From positions 558,001 to 622,000 of the forward strand of contig NZ_JFZG01000024.1 in assembly GCF_000607165.1 (NCBI RefSeq): DNA of 64,000 nt. Direction: 5' to 3'. Source of the stretch: Ralstonia pickettii (GTDB lineage Bacteria; Pseudomonadota; Gammaproteobacteria; Burkholderiales; Burkholderiaceae). This document shows, one piece after another, positions 8,235 to 16,361 of this stretch. Within the stretch, counting starts at the first letter, position 1. The number at the start of each line of letters is the position of its first letter. Position numbers and translations under genes: made by a program. The notes beneath the pieces are model-generated. The model did no database searches. It was not told where the DNA came from and was given only the letters and a program-made list of their open reading frames with translations.

Positions 8235-9452
8235 ATGCACGTAGACACCCCGCTCATCTCCACCATCATCGGCGGCATTGTGCTGGCCTTCATCTTCGGC
8301 ACCATTGCGCAGCGCCTGCGGCTGCCGCCGCTGGTCGGCTATCTGGTGGCGGGCGTGGTGGCCGGGCCGTTCACGCCCGGTTTCGTGGCTGATCAAAGCC
8401 TCGCACCGCAACTGGCCGAGCTGGGCGTGATCCTCCTGATGTTTGGCGTGGGGCTGCACTTCTCGATGAAGGAGTTGCTGGCGGTCAAGGCCATCGCCAT
8501 TCCGGGTGCCATCGGGCAGATTGCGCTGGCCACGCTCATGGGCATGGGCCTGGCCCGGCTGCTCGGGTGGGATTGGGGCCCGGGGCTGGTGTTCGGACTG
8601 GCGCTGTCGGTGGCGAGCACGGTGGTGCTGCTCAAGGCGCTCGAAGATCGCGGCATCGACAACTCGCACGAAGGCCATATCGCCGTCGGCTGGCTGATCG
8701 TGGAAGACCTCGTGATGGTGGTAACGCTCGTGCTGCTGCCAGCCTTGGCCGGAGCGCTGGGCGGCGCGGGCAGCACGGCGGTCAGTACGTGGGACATCGT
8801 CAAGGTGCTGGCCGTCACGCTCTCGAAGGTGGTGGCGTTTGCCGCGCTGATGCTGGTGGTGGGCCGCCGCGTGATCCCGTGGATGCTGGAACGCATTGTC
8901 ATGACGGGCAGCCGCGAGCTGTTCCGCCTGGGCGTACTGGCGACGGCGCTGGGCGTTGCTTATGGCGCGACGGTGCTGTTTGGCGTGTCGTTCGCGCTCG
9001 GCGCGTTCTTTGCGGGCATGGTGCTGGCCGAGTCCGAATTCAGCCAACGCGCGGCGGAAGAATCGCTGCCCTTGCGCGACGCATTTGCGGTGCTGTTCTT
9101 TGTGTCGGTGGGCATGTTGTTCGACCCAAGCGTGCTGATTGAAGACCCCTGGGCGGTGCTCGGCACGGTGCTGATCGTGGTGGTAGGCAAGTCATTGGCA
9201 GCGTTTGCGGTGGTGCGCGCGTTTGGTCACGGCAACCGCACGGCGCTCACGATTTCTGCCAGCCTCGCACAGATCGGCGAGTTTTCGTTCATCCTGATCG
9301 GGCTGGGGATCAGCCTGGAAATCCTGCCCGACCGCGCGCGTGGGCTGCTGTTGTCGGCAGCAATCCTGTCGATTCTGCTGAACCCGCTGATGTTTGCCCT
9401 CATCAACCGCCTCAAGCGCGAGGTGGCCCCAGAGCCGGCAACGGCCGATTAA
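8235..9452 (+). CDS. CPA2-family cation:proton antiporter (KefB/YbaL-like, no TrkA-N domain)
   Basis: A 405-residue integral membrane protein with about 12 hydrophobic segments, in the monovalent cation:proton antiporter-2 family (Kef/YbaL). Recognisable stretches are RLRLPPLVGYLVAGVVAGP near the N-terminus and LIVEDLVMVV mid-protein. Kef and YbaL carry a C-terminal nucleotide-binding TrkA-N domain; this protein ends straight after the membrane domain (LINRLKREVAPEP), so it is a transport-only form. It probably exchanges K+ or Na+ for H+ in the inner membrane. CCAGGA precedes the ATG. It is divergent from the CoA-transferase operon. Confidence 0.85.
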   Translation: MHVDTPLISTIIGGIVLAFIFGTIAQRLRLPPLVGYLVAGVVAGPFTPGFVADQSLAPQLAELGVILLMFGVGLHFSMKELLAVKAIAIPGAIGQIALATLMGMGLARLLGWDWGPGLVFGLALSVASTVVLLKALEDRGIDNSHEGHIAVGWLIVEDLVMVVTLVLLPALAGALGGAGSTAVSTWDIVKVLAVTLSKVVAFAALMLVVGRRVIPWMLERIVMTGSRELFRLGVLATALGVAYGATVLFGVSFALGAFFAGMVLAESEFSQRAAEESLPLRDAFAVLFFVSVGMLFDPSVLIEDPWAVLGTVLIVVVGKSLAAFAVVRAFGHGNRTALTISASLAQIGEFSFILIGLGISLEILPDRARGLLLSAAILSILLNPLMFALINRLKREVAPEPATAD

Positions 9453-9495
9453 GTATCAAGGCCGTTTTGAACTGTTTTGCACGCAAGGAGCGTTC

Positions 9496-10050
9496 ATGAG
9501 CAATCTGACTATCGGAGTGATCGTCGGCAGCCTGCGCAAGGCGTCGTTCAACCGCCAGTTGGCGCAGGCGCTGGTGGGCTTACTGCCGTCTGGCGCGACG
9601 GCGCAGTTCATTGAGATTGGCGAGCTTCCGCTCTACAACCAGGATCTGGATGCCGATTTGCCCGAGCCAGTGCAGCGCTTCAAGGCAGCAGTGGCGGGCG
9701 TTGATGCCATTCTGTTCGTCACACCGGAATACAACCGCGGCATACCGGGCGTGCTGAAGAATGCGATCGACTGGGGTTCGCGGCCATACGGCCAGAGCGT
9801 GTGGGGCAGCAAACCGGCAGGCATTGCGGGCGCTTCGCCGGGCGCCGTCGGGACGGCGCTGTCGCAGGCGCAATTGCGCAACGTGCTCGCGGCGGTCGGG
9901 GTGAAGGTCTTACCCTTGCCGGAGGTGTTCTTCCACTTTGCGGGGGAGCCCTTTGATGCCCAGGGCGGGGTGACAGATGCGCGTACGCGCCAGTTCTTGC
10001 AGGGGTTTGTCGACCGATTCGTTCAGTGGGCAGGCCAAAAGCCAGCCTGA
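9496..10050 (+). CDS. NAD(P)H-dependent FMN reductase (ChrR/AzoR-like)
   Basis: A 184-residue flavodoxin-fold oxidoreductase. GSLRKASFN near residue 11 is the FMN phosphate-binding motif (GSxRxxSxN), and PEYNRGIPGVLKNAIDW at about residues 76-92 is the family signature. It transfers electrons from NAD(P)H to quinones, chromate or azo compounds via FMN. AAGGAG at 9485-9490 fixes the ATG at 9496; the earlier in-frame start at 9394 lies inside the antiporter gene. The antiporter is 43 bp upstream, so co-transcription is possible. Confidence 0.9.
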   Translation: MSNLTIGVIVGSLRKASFNRQLAQALVGLLPSGATAQFIEIGELPLYNQDLDADLPEPVQRFKAAVAGVDAILFVTPEYNRGIPGVLKNAIDWGSRPYGQSVWGSKPAGIAGASPGAVGTALSQAQLRNVLAAVGVKVLPLPEVFFHFAGEPFDAQGGVTDARTRQFLQGFVDRFVQWAGQKPA

Positions 10051-10134
10051 CGAATCGATCAACGGGGGTGTTCAGGGCCGGGCGGGGAAGGGGTTCCCGC
10101 TCGGCCGTTTTGCCTTTTAGGGCATTTGAGGGCG

Positions 10135-10233
10135 TTAAGCCAGGAAGGCGGCGGCGCTGATGAGCCAGCCTGCTGCAACGCAGCTCGCAATCCAGGCGGC
10201 CATGACGGCGCCAATATCCAACCATTTCATCAT
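10135..10233 (-). CDS. Small membrane peptide (32 residues)
   Basis: A 33-codon ORF preceded by AAGGAGA about 4-5 bases before two consecutive ATGs (10233 and 10230). The peptide begins MMKWLDIG and is then almost entirely hydrophobic (Ala, Trp, Ile, Val, Leu), enough for one membrane helix; it ends AAAFLA. A sigma-70-like promoter and an 8-bp inverted repeat lie just upstream on the same strand. No family is recognised. Strong ribosome binding site, promoter spacing and composition together argue for a real gene. Confidence 0.6.
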   Translation of the reverse strand: MMKWLDIGAVMAAWIASCVAAGWLISAAAFLA

Positions 10234-10259
10234 TGTTCTCCTTACAACACTTGCATTGC

Positions 10260-10286
10260 TTGTTCAGGCAATCGATGTCTGAACAA
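10260..10286 (-). repeat. Inverted repeat TTGTTCAG-N11-CTGAACAA upstream of the small membrane peptide
   Basis: Perfect 8-bp arms (10260-10267 and 10279-10286) with an 11-base spacer. It lies between the predicted -10 (10296-10301) and the ATG (10233), so it sits near the transcript 5' end. It may be a dimeric operator or an RNA stem-loop; sequence alone cannot choose. Confidence 0.5.
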
Positions 10287-10295
10287 CTGTCACGA

Positions 10296-10324
10296 AGTGT
10301 AGGTGTTGCGATGCGGAAGAACAA
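10296..10324 (-). promoter_or_regulatory. Sigma-70-like promoter for the small membrane peptide
   Basis: On the minus strand, TTGTTC (10324-10319), 17 bases, then TACACT (10301-10296). Four of six bases match the -35 consensus and four of six the -10 (T, A, C and T at the conserved ends), with optimal spacing. Confidence 0.45.
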
Positions 10325-10462
10325 TACAGCGGCGGGTGAACAGACTGTTCCAAGAGTAACAACAGATTTCAGCGCTTGCGTGGCCCGGCCAGCGCTTGAG
10401 GGGCGGGGCCACCGCGCGGGCTACGCTTGTTGTTGCGCCGCAACAAAGCGGCAGTCGGACGG

Positions 10463-11146
10463 CTACTTCGTGCGGAAGGTCGCGGCCACCAAATCGGCAA
10501 AACGTGCCTCTTCGGCAAACTCGGCGGGGTTGCCGTGCCCGGCGGTGCCGAATACGCGGAGCAAGTAGACCGCGCCGTTGCCGAAGAACGCATACCCGCG
10601 CACCACGACCGTCCGTGCCGTGGAGGTGCTCCATTCGCCCTCCCAGTAGATCAACCGGTGCCCCGCAAGCACCTGCTGCGTCGGGGCCTTGCCACGGACG
10701 AGGCGGGCAGCCCAGGCCGGGCGATCGCCATGCACGCGCGATTCCATGTGGCTGAGCAGAATCGCCAGATCGCGCGAGCGCAGGGTTTCCAGGTAATCGG
10801 GTGTGCCTTTGTCGAAATCGGATTTACGCACCGTTACCAGCGCGAAGCTCTCCGGCGCTACGGTCTGCTGCGCAAACACCAGCCGCGATGGGCCAAAGGG
10901 CGAGTTGATGGTCGCCGCAACGGAAGGAATGGGCGTTTCTGTGTTCAGCCGCAATGGACCCCACGTGCGCGGAAGGGCAAGGCTCGCGCCGGCGTCAATG
11001 CGCTGCGTGATGGGGTAGGCGAACCTCGGCGCCGCCCGGGCCGGGCTCCAGGGCGCCATGCCGACAAAGGCGATCCATGCGGCCGCGCATGCGTATTGGA
11101 CGCAGCGGCCCCAGCGGCAATACCACTCTGTAATGAACGGCGCCAC
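10463..11146 (-). CDS. Predicted secreted protein of unknown function
   Basis: A 227-residue protein not assigned to a family. The N-terminus has basic residues, a hydrophobic core (ACAAAWIAFVGMA) and a likely signal peptidase site after SPARA, so it is probably exported. The mature part is soluble-looking, with a C-terminal AEEARFADLVAATF. The GTG at 11146 is chosen because AGGAG (complement of 11154-11158) lies 7 bases upstream; an ATG at 11197 and a TTG at 11212 in frame have poorer sites. It is divergent from the GNAT gene. Confidence 0.6.
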   Translation of the reverse strand: MAPFITEWYCRWGRCVQYACAAAWIAFVGMAPWSPARAAPRFAYPITQRIDAGASLALPRTWGPLRLNTETPIPSVAATINSPFGPSRLVFAQQTVAPESFALVTVRKSDFDKGTPDYLETLRSRDLAILLSHMESRVHGDRPAWAARLVRGKAPTQQVLAGHRLIYWEGEWSTSTARTVVVRGYAFFGNGAVYLLRVFGTAGHGNPAEFAEEARFADLVAATFRTK

Positions 11147-11434
11147 TCGCGGGCTCCTGGCAGAAAAGATGGCGGACGATTCCGAGGGCGCGTGCATACC
11201 CCTGCACAGCAATGCCTATGCCCGCGCCTATTCGTGGCGCCGTCTCCCCCCGCTGCCAACATATCGATTTGCACGCACCTGCGCTATCGGCGTGTGGCGG
11301 GGCATCGAACGGTTTAATCCGGGCGTAGGGTGTTGATGTGGCTCTATCCACGTGTGCTTCCATGGCTCTTTTCATGGAGCCAGGACGTTCGGTAGGGTGA
11401 AGGCTCCTTGTTGTTCTCGATCCAGGTTTCCCGC

Positions 11435-12142
11435 ATGCCCACGCTCAACGCTTATCAGCAACCCATTGGTGCGCCGCTGTCCGGCTGGACGGCCCGGCCG
11501 CTGCCGCCGCACGCGCCGCTCGCCGGGCGCTACTGCCGGCTGGAGCCGCTGGACGCTGCCCGCCACGCCGACGCGCTGTTCGATGCGTTCAGCCAGGCGC
11601 AGGACGACCGCGTCTGGACGTACATGGTGGAAGGCCCGTTCGCCGATATGGCGGCACACCGCGCCTATATCGAGCGCATTGCGGCGAAGCGCGATCCGCT
11701 GCAATACGCGGTGATCGACGCGCGCACCGATCGCCCGGTCGGCACGTTGGCGCTGATGCGCATCACGCCTGATCACGGCGTGGTGGAAGTGGGGGCGGTG
11801 ACGTTCTCGCCGTTGCTGCAACGCACGCCGGCATCGACCGAAGCGCAGTTCCTGCTGATGAAGCACGTCTTTGAAGATCTCGGCTATCGGCGCTACGAAT
11901 GGAAGTGCGACAGCCTGAACGCACCATCGCGGCAGACTGCGCAACGGCTGGGCTTCCAGTTCGAAGGCATCTTCCGCCAGGCGGTGGTCTACAAGGGCCG
12001 CAGCCGTGATACCGCGTGGTTCTCCATCATCGATGCGGACTGGCCGCAGGTGCGAGCCGCATTCGAGCAATGGCTGTCACCGGACAACTTTGACGAAGAG
12101 GGGCGCCAGCGGGCGTCGCTGGCCGCGTTGCGTTCGGCCTGA
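11435..12142 (+). CDS. GNAT-family N-acetyltransferase (RimJ/RimL-like)
   Basis: A 235-residue protein of the RimJ/RimL/YdaF type. GRYCRLEPLDAARHADAL opens the fold, and the C-terminal core KCDSLNAPSRQTAQRLGF (about residues 160-180) is the acetyl-CoA-binding region, followed by FEGIFRQAVVYKGRSRDT. Enzymes of this family acetylate N-terminal or side-chain amines of proteins or small molecules from acetyl-CoA. An in-frame TTG at 11408 is possible; ATG 11435 gives the usual N-terminus. Confidence 0.85.
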   Translation: MPTLNAYQQPIGAPLSGWTARPLPPHAPLAGRYCRLEPLDAARHADALFDAFSQAQDDRVWTYMVEGPFADMAAHRAYIERIAAKRDPLQYAVIDARTDRPVGTLALMRITPDHGVVEVGAVTFSPLLQRTPASTEAQFLLMKHVFEDLGYRRYEWKCDSLNAPSRQTAQRLGFQFEGIFRQAVVYKGRSRDTAWFSIIDADWPQVRAAFEQWLSPDNFDEEGRQRASLAALRSA

Positions 12143-12151
12143 AGGGTCTTG

Positions 12152-13765
12152 CTACGAATCGGGCGCTGACGTATCGGCAAACATGCCGCGCAGCGCCAGC
12201 GCACGTTCGGTTTCCGGCAGGGCCAGGATGGAGCGCGAAAAACCGATCAGCGCCTCGCAGCGTTCGGCCGGTGGTGCGGAGTGGCGCAGCGCGGGCACGG
12301 TCAGCACGCGTTGTTCATTGAGGGGAAGCGCGGCCACGGCCAGTTGCAGCACCGGCAGGGTTTGTGCGCGCGTGACAACCGGCGCGTGGTCGGGGTCGGC
12401 GGCCTGCATCAGGTCGGAGAACAAGGCCTGCTCGCGGGTGACCAGCGCGCGCGGCAATCGTGCAGCAGCGGCGCTTGCCCCGGACGTGCCGTCCAGATAA
12501 GCCACGCAGGCTTCCGGGCTCACGCGCTGCAGGGCCTGGGCCTGTTCAAGTGTGAGTTGCGCGTTGGCAAAGAGCAGCGCGTTGGGTGCAGTCGGGATCA
12601 GCGCGCGGTACAGCTTGCCCGTCTGCTCGCGCAGCAGTGTTACCGCCCGCGCATCGGTAACGTTGCGCTGCAGTTCTGGCCACAGCTTGTCGATCAAGCG
12701 GCTGAAGTGCGCGGGGTACTTGCGCTCCAGGGTTGCATACAGCGGGGCGCTGCGCAGTTCTGCCGCCAGGGCTTCGCGGGTATTCAGCTGCGTGGCCATG
12801 GTTGCATATTCGCCACCGGGCGATGCGCGCGTGACGACGTGGTCGGCCAGCAGCTCCTGCGCGGTGGGAAACCACATCTGGTCGAACGGTGTGTCCTGCA
12901 CGCGGCGCACGAAAGCATCGGGCAGGCCCGCGTCTGCATATGCACGCCAGAGTTCGCTGTCGGTGGCGCCTGGGGTCTGGTCGTGATCGGCGCCAACCGC
13001 ACGCGGGCGGTGGAAGCCGATGCGTGCGCCCGGTGCGGCGGCGCGGTCAACGCCTGCCAGGAAGGCGATCGTGCACGCCGAGGCGCAGGTGCGTTCAACA
13101 TACGTGCGCAGATGGTGGCGGCGGATGACGTCTGCCACCAACGTCCCTTCGCGCAGCCAGCCGCCTTCGGAGCGCAGCACGACGGCCACGGCGTTTGGCG
13201 CCTTGCGCAGCGCGGCCTCCAGTGCATCGGCGGCGCCATCGTTGATGCCGCCATTGAAGAGGATGGCGCGCCCATCGCGTTGCGGCATCACCGTAAACGG
13301 TGACGCCGCTTGCTCACCCAGCGCGGTGCGCAGATGCGCGCCCAGACGCGGCCCATCGTTGATGAGGCGCGAGCTGGTGCCCACAGCGCCCAGCACGATC
13401 ATCACCTTGGCGATCAGCGGCCACAGGTTTGACATGCCGGCAAGCCGGTTGCGCGCTTGCTCGCGATCGGCGGAGCGCCAGGTGCCCACCACCGCCCAGA
13501 TCCACAGGGCCAAACCCATCACGTAAATCACGAGCAGCGCCGACGAGGCTGCGCGCGCCGGTGCGTTATGCGCCAGCGCATGCGTAACACCCGCGCTGAG
13601 CGCCACCACGCCAAATTGCATCAGCGCGGTATGCAACCAATACGAGCGGGCGAGGCTGTAATCACCGCGCCAGTGGCGTGCAAAGAAATTGCGCGAGGGC
13701 GTGCGTTCCGGATGCGGATCGGCGGGGGCGGTCGGGGGCAGGGCGTCGCTGGCGGCGGAGGTCAT
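12152..13765 (-). CDS. Membrane protein with ClpP/SppA-like periplasmic domain
   Basis: A 537-residue protein. It has a proline-rich N-terminus, two to three membrane helices at about residues 45-125, and then a soluble domain. That domain holds GGINDGAADALEAAL, VVLRSEGGWLREG and TCASACTIAFLAG, which resemble the beta strands and nucleophile serine of ClpP/SppA/crotonase-fold proteases (COG3904-like predicted periplasmic proteins). The C-terminal half is helical and unassigned. A protease or chaperone-like envelope role is possible, but catalysis is not established. No operon partner. Confidence 0.6.
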   Translation of the reverse strand: MTSAASDALPPTAPADPHPERTPSRNFFARHWRGDYSLARSYWLHTALMQFGVVALSAGVTHALAHNAPARAASSALLVIYVMGLALWIWAVVGTWRSADREQARNRLAGMSNLWPLIAKVMIVLGAVGTSSRLINDGPRLGAHLRTALGEQAASPFTVMPQRDGRAILFNGGINDGAADALEAALRKAPNAVAVVLRSEGGWLREGTLVADVIRRHHLRTYVERTCASACTIAFLAGVDRAAAPGARIGFHRPRAVGADHDQTPGATDSELWRAYADAGLPDAFVRRVQDTPFDQMWFPTAQELLADHVVTRASPGGEYATMATQLNTREALAAELRSAPLYATLERKYPAHFSRLIDKLWPELQRNVTDARAVTLLREQTGKLYRALIPTAPNALLFANAQLTLEQAQALQRVSPEACVAYLDGTSGASAAAARLPRALVTREQALFSDLMQAADPDHAPVVTRAQTLPVLQLAVAALPLNEQRVLTVPALRHSAPPAERCEALIGFSRSILALPETERALALRGMFADTSAPDS

Positions 13766-13918
13766 GCGTGTTCTCGATGCCGCACACAGGATGGCGGCGC
13801 GGCGATTGTCGCTGTCGGCACCGCGGGCTGGCGTCCCCCCGATGGGAGGGGGTAGGAAAGGAGGTGGTCAGGCATCGGCAACGGGCGCCATCAAGGACAG
13901 GCCGCCGCGTTGCCGCCG

Positions 13919-14407
13919 TCAGGCCCTGACGGAAACCAGCGGCGGCTTGGCCGGCGTGATGGCCTCTGCGCTGGCGGGGTGGGCTGACTGCGCGGACTGT
14001 GCCTGTGTTGCTTCGCGGGTGTGCAGGCGGGTATCGCTCGCCGTGGACGAGCCGGTCACCTTGTCCGTCGTGCGGGCCTTGGCCGCTGCGTCGGTATTGC
14101 CTGTGCCGGAAGCGCTTTTAGATGCGTTGTGTCGGTTTTCCAACCGGGTTTGCGCTTGCTCCAGACCGTTCTGCGCCTGAAGGCGGGCGATCTGCGCTTG
14201 CACGATCTGAATCTGCTGACTGAGCAACTGTGCCTGCTCGCGGGCCTGATCCGGCGGCAGATTCTGCGCGGGCAGATCCTGCATCGACTTCTGCAGGTTC
14301 TTGAGCTGGCGCTGCAGGCGCTCAATGTCGCCGGCCGAACTGCTCCCGCTGCCCGATGCGCCGGCGGTCGCAGTAGATACGGAAGGGGAAGAAAGTTGCA
14401 TGGCCAT
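13919..14407 (-). CDS. FlxA-like protein
   Basis: A 162-residue, Gln/Ala/Ser-rich protein with a predicted coiled coil at about residues 28-90 (repeated LQRQLKNLQKSM, LLSQQIQIVQAQIARLQ) and a disordered C-terminus, like the FlxA family. E. coli flxA is a FliA-dependent gene of unknown role. The longest ORF begins at 14431, but that ATG lies inside the -10 of a sigma-28 promoter (14428-14454). The ATG at 14407, about 20 bases downstream of the -10, is therefore the more likely start. The link to the flagellar regulon is inferred from the promoter and family. Confidence 0.65.
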   Translation of the reverse strand: MAMQLSSPSVSTATAGASGSGSSSAGDIERLQRQLKNLQKSMQDLPAQNLPPDQAREQAQLLSQQIQIVQAQIARLQAQNGLEQAQTRLENRHNASKSASGTGNTDAAAKARTTDKVTGSSTASDTRLHTREATQAQSAQSAHPASAEAITPAKPPLVSVRA

Positions 14408-14427
14408 CTCGCTGATCAGTACGCCCT

Positions 14428-14454
14428 TCATCGGAAGGTGGGCGGAAAACTTTA
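14428..14454 (-). promoter_or_regulatory. Sigma-28 (FliA) promoter of the FlxA-like gene
   Basis: Minus strand TAAA (14454-14451), 15 bases, TCCGATGA (14435-14428). The consensus is TAAA-N15-GCCGATAA; 4/4 and 6/8 bases match with exact spacing. Confidence 0.65.
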
Positions 14455-14690
14455 GCGTTCACGCGAACAATTCTCGCAAATTTACAGCACGCGGTGTTCT
14501 GTCTGTAAGAATTAAGTTTCTTCAGAAAGAACAAACTATGGTGTTGCCCTAGGAAGGAGTTGCGAAAACCGCTGATGCCTGTGCTGTTTTCGGGTTTACG
14601 CGCGTTAACCTCGCTAGATATGACATATAAAATAGAACTATATTCCATCAAACAGAACGCATCGAATCAGGCGCGTTCACGGAGACGCCC

Positions 14691-15512
14691 ATGCTTTCTT
14701 CCCCCCAGGCCGCCAGCGGCCGACTCCGCGCCGGGTTGCCGGCGGTTCAGCTCAATCAGGTTTCGGTGCGGTTCGGCAGCTTCACGGCGGTGCAGGGCGT
14801 TGACCTGTCGATTGGTGAAGGCGAATTCGTGGCGGTGGTGGGGCCGACTGGCTGCGGCAAGAGCACGTTGCTCAATGCCGTGACCGGGCTGCTCAAGCCG
14901 GCCGGCGGCAGCGTCACTGTGTTTGGTGAGCCGCTGACCGGGCTCAATGGCAATGCCGGTTTCATGATGCAGCAGGACTCGCTGCTGCCCTGGAAGACGG
15001 CGCTGGACAACGTCGCGCTGGGCCTTGTGTTCCAGGGCATGCCGGTGGATGAGGCCCGCGAGCGCGCCCGTCCGTGGATGAAGAAGGTCGGGCTGGCCGG
15101 CTTCGAGGCGCGCTATCCGCATCAGCTCTCGGGCGGGCAGAAGAAGCGCATCAGCATGGCGCAGACGCTGATCCTCTCGCCCAGGATCGTGCTGATGGAC
15201 GAGCCGTTCTCGGCGCTGGACGTGCACACGCGCCACCTCATGCAGAGCGAGTTGCTGCGCCTCTGGCAGGAAGACCGCAAATCGCTGCTGTTCATCACGC
15301 ACGACCTGGAAGAAGCCATTGCTCTGGCCGACCGCGTGGTCGTCATGTCCGCCGGGCCGGCCAGCCGCCCGGTTGGGGATGTGGAAATCACGCTGCCGCG
15401 CCCGCGCAACGTGTCTGAAATCAACATGTCCGACGCGTTCATCCGCCTGTATCGCGAGATCTGGTCGATCCTCGGCACCGAAGTGGAGAAGAGCCATGCC
15501 GTCCAGCACTAA
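14691..15512 (+). CDS. ABC transporter ATP-binding protein (nitrate/sulfonate/taurine type)
   Basis: A 273-residue ATPase. Walker A GPTGCGKST is near residue 51, the signature LSGGQKKR near residue 146, Walker B ILMDEP-like VLMDEP follows, and the switch His is in FITHD. It is closest in style to SsuB/TauB-type importers of small organic anions. The ATG follows GGAGA by 5 bases. It overlaps the permease gene by 17 bp and begins a seven-gene run to 21199. The upstream 150 bp is unusually AT-rich (14610-14660) and probably contains the promoter. Confidence 0.9.
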   Translation: MLSSPQAASGRLRAGLPAVQLNQVSVRFGSFTAVQGVDLSIGEGEFVAVVGPTGCGKSTLLNAVTGLLKPAGGSVTVFGEPLTGLNGNAGFMMQQDSLLPWKTALDNVALGLVFQGMPVDEARERARPWMKKVGLAGFEARYPHQLSGGQKKRISMAQTLILSPRIVLMDEPFSALDVHTRHLMQSELLRLWQEDRKSLLFITHDLEEAIALADRVVVMSAGPASRPVGDVEITLPRPRNVSEINMSDAFIRLYREIWSILGTEVEKSHAVQH

Positions 15513-16326
15513 TACGATGCCTGCCGTGGGTACGCAGCGCGCCGGTCTCGCGCACAAGACCAAGATCCGCCTGTTTCAGTTGGCCGTGGTGGTGTTGATG
15601 TTCGGCGCGTGGGAGGGCCTTGGCCGCGCGGGCGTGGTGGACCCGTTCTATTTCTCGATGCCGTCGTCCATCGTCGCGCGCATCTGGGAGTGGTTCACGG
15701 GTGGCGATATCTACACGCACCTGGCCATTACTCTGGCCGAGACGATCCTCTCGTTCGGCATCGGCACGCTGCTTGGCATCAGCCTGGGGTTGTGGCTCGG
15801 CTTGTCCAGGCTCGCGGCCGAGGTGCTCGACCCGTTCATCAAGGTCTTCAACGCGATTCCACGCATCCTGCTCGCGCCCATCTTCGTGATGTGGTTCGGG
15901 CTGGGGCTGACCTCCAAGGTGGCGCTGGGTGCAACGATGGTGCTGTTCATCACCTTCTTCAATACGTACCAGGGCGTGCGCGAGGTCAACCCCGTCATCC
16001 TGGCCAACGCGCGCCTGCTCAAGGCCAGCCGCATCAGCCTGCTGCGCCACGTGTATGTGCCGTCCGCCACGAGTTGGATTCTCTCCAGCCTGCGCGCCTC
16101 CGTCGGCATGGCGGTCATGGGCGCGATCGTGGCCGAGTACCTCGGTTCGTCCGCTGGCCTGGGCCACCTGATTGCACAGGCCGAGGGCGTGTTCGATGCC
16201 ACCGGTGTGTTTTCGGGGATCGTCGTGCTGTCGGCGTTTGTGATTGCGCTGGACCGCAGCGTCGATGCGCTCGAAGGCAAGTTGCTGGTGTGGCGTCCGA
16301 AGGCCGATCCGGAAACGGGCGCCTGA
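15496..16326 (+). CDS. ABC transporter permease (SsuC/TauC-like)
   Basis: A 276-residue membrane protein with about six hydrophobic segments. The binding-protein-dependent permease EAA loop appears as NARLLKASRISLLRHVYVP at about residues 175-193, which contacts the ATPase. The start at 15496 has GGAGAAG just upstream; in-frame starts further left are inside the ATPase gene. It forms the channel of the importer with the flanking genes. Confidence 0.9.
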   Translation: MPSSTNTMPAVGTQRAGLAHKTKIRLFQLAVVVLMFGAWEGLGRAGVVDPFYFSMPSSIVARIWEWFTGGDIYTHLAITLAETILSFGIGTLLGISLGLWLGLSRLAAEVLDPFIKVFNAIPRILLAPIFVMWFGLGLTSKVALGATMVLFITFFNTYQGVREVNPVILANARLLKASRISLLRHVYVPSATSWILSSLRASVGMAVMGAIVAEYLGSSAGLGHLIAQAEGVFDATGVFSGIVVLSAFVIALDRSVDALEGKLLVWRPKADPETGA

Positions 16327-16361
16327 TCCGCATTTCCGCAAAGAACATCACGGAGACAACC

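Noticed and set aside
15609-16361. Long upstream extension giving a 585-residue substrate-binding protein
   Set aside because: It reads the permease gene in a wrong frame. The signal peptide and ribosome site at 16362 mark the true start.
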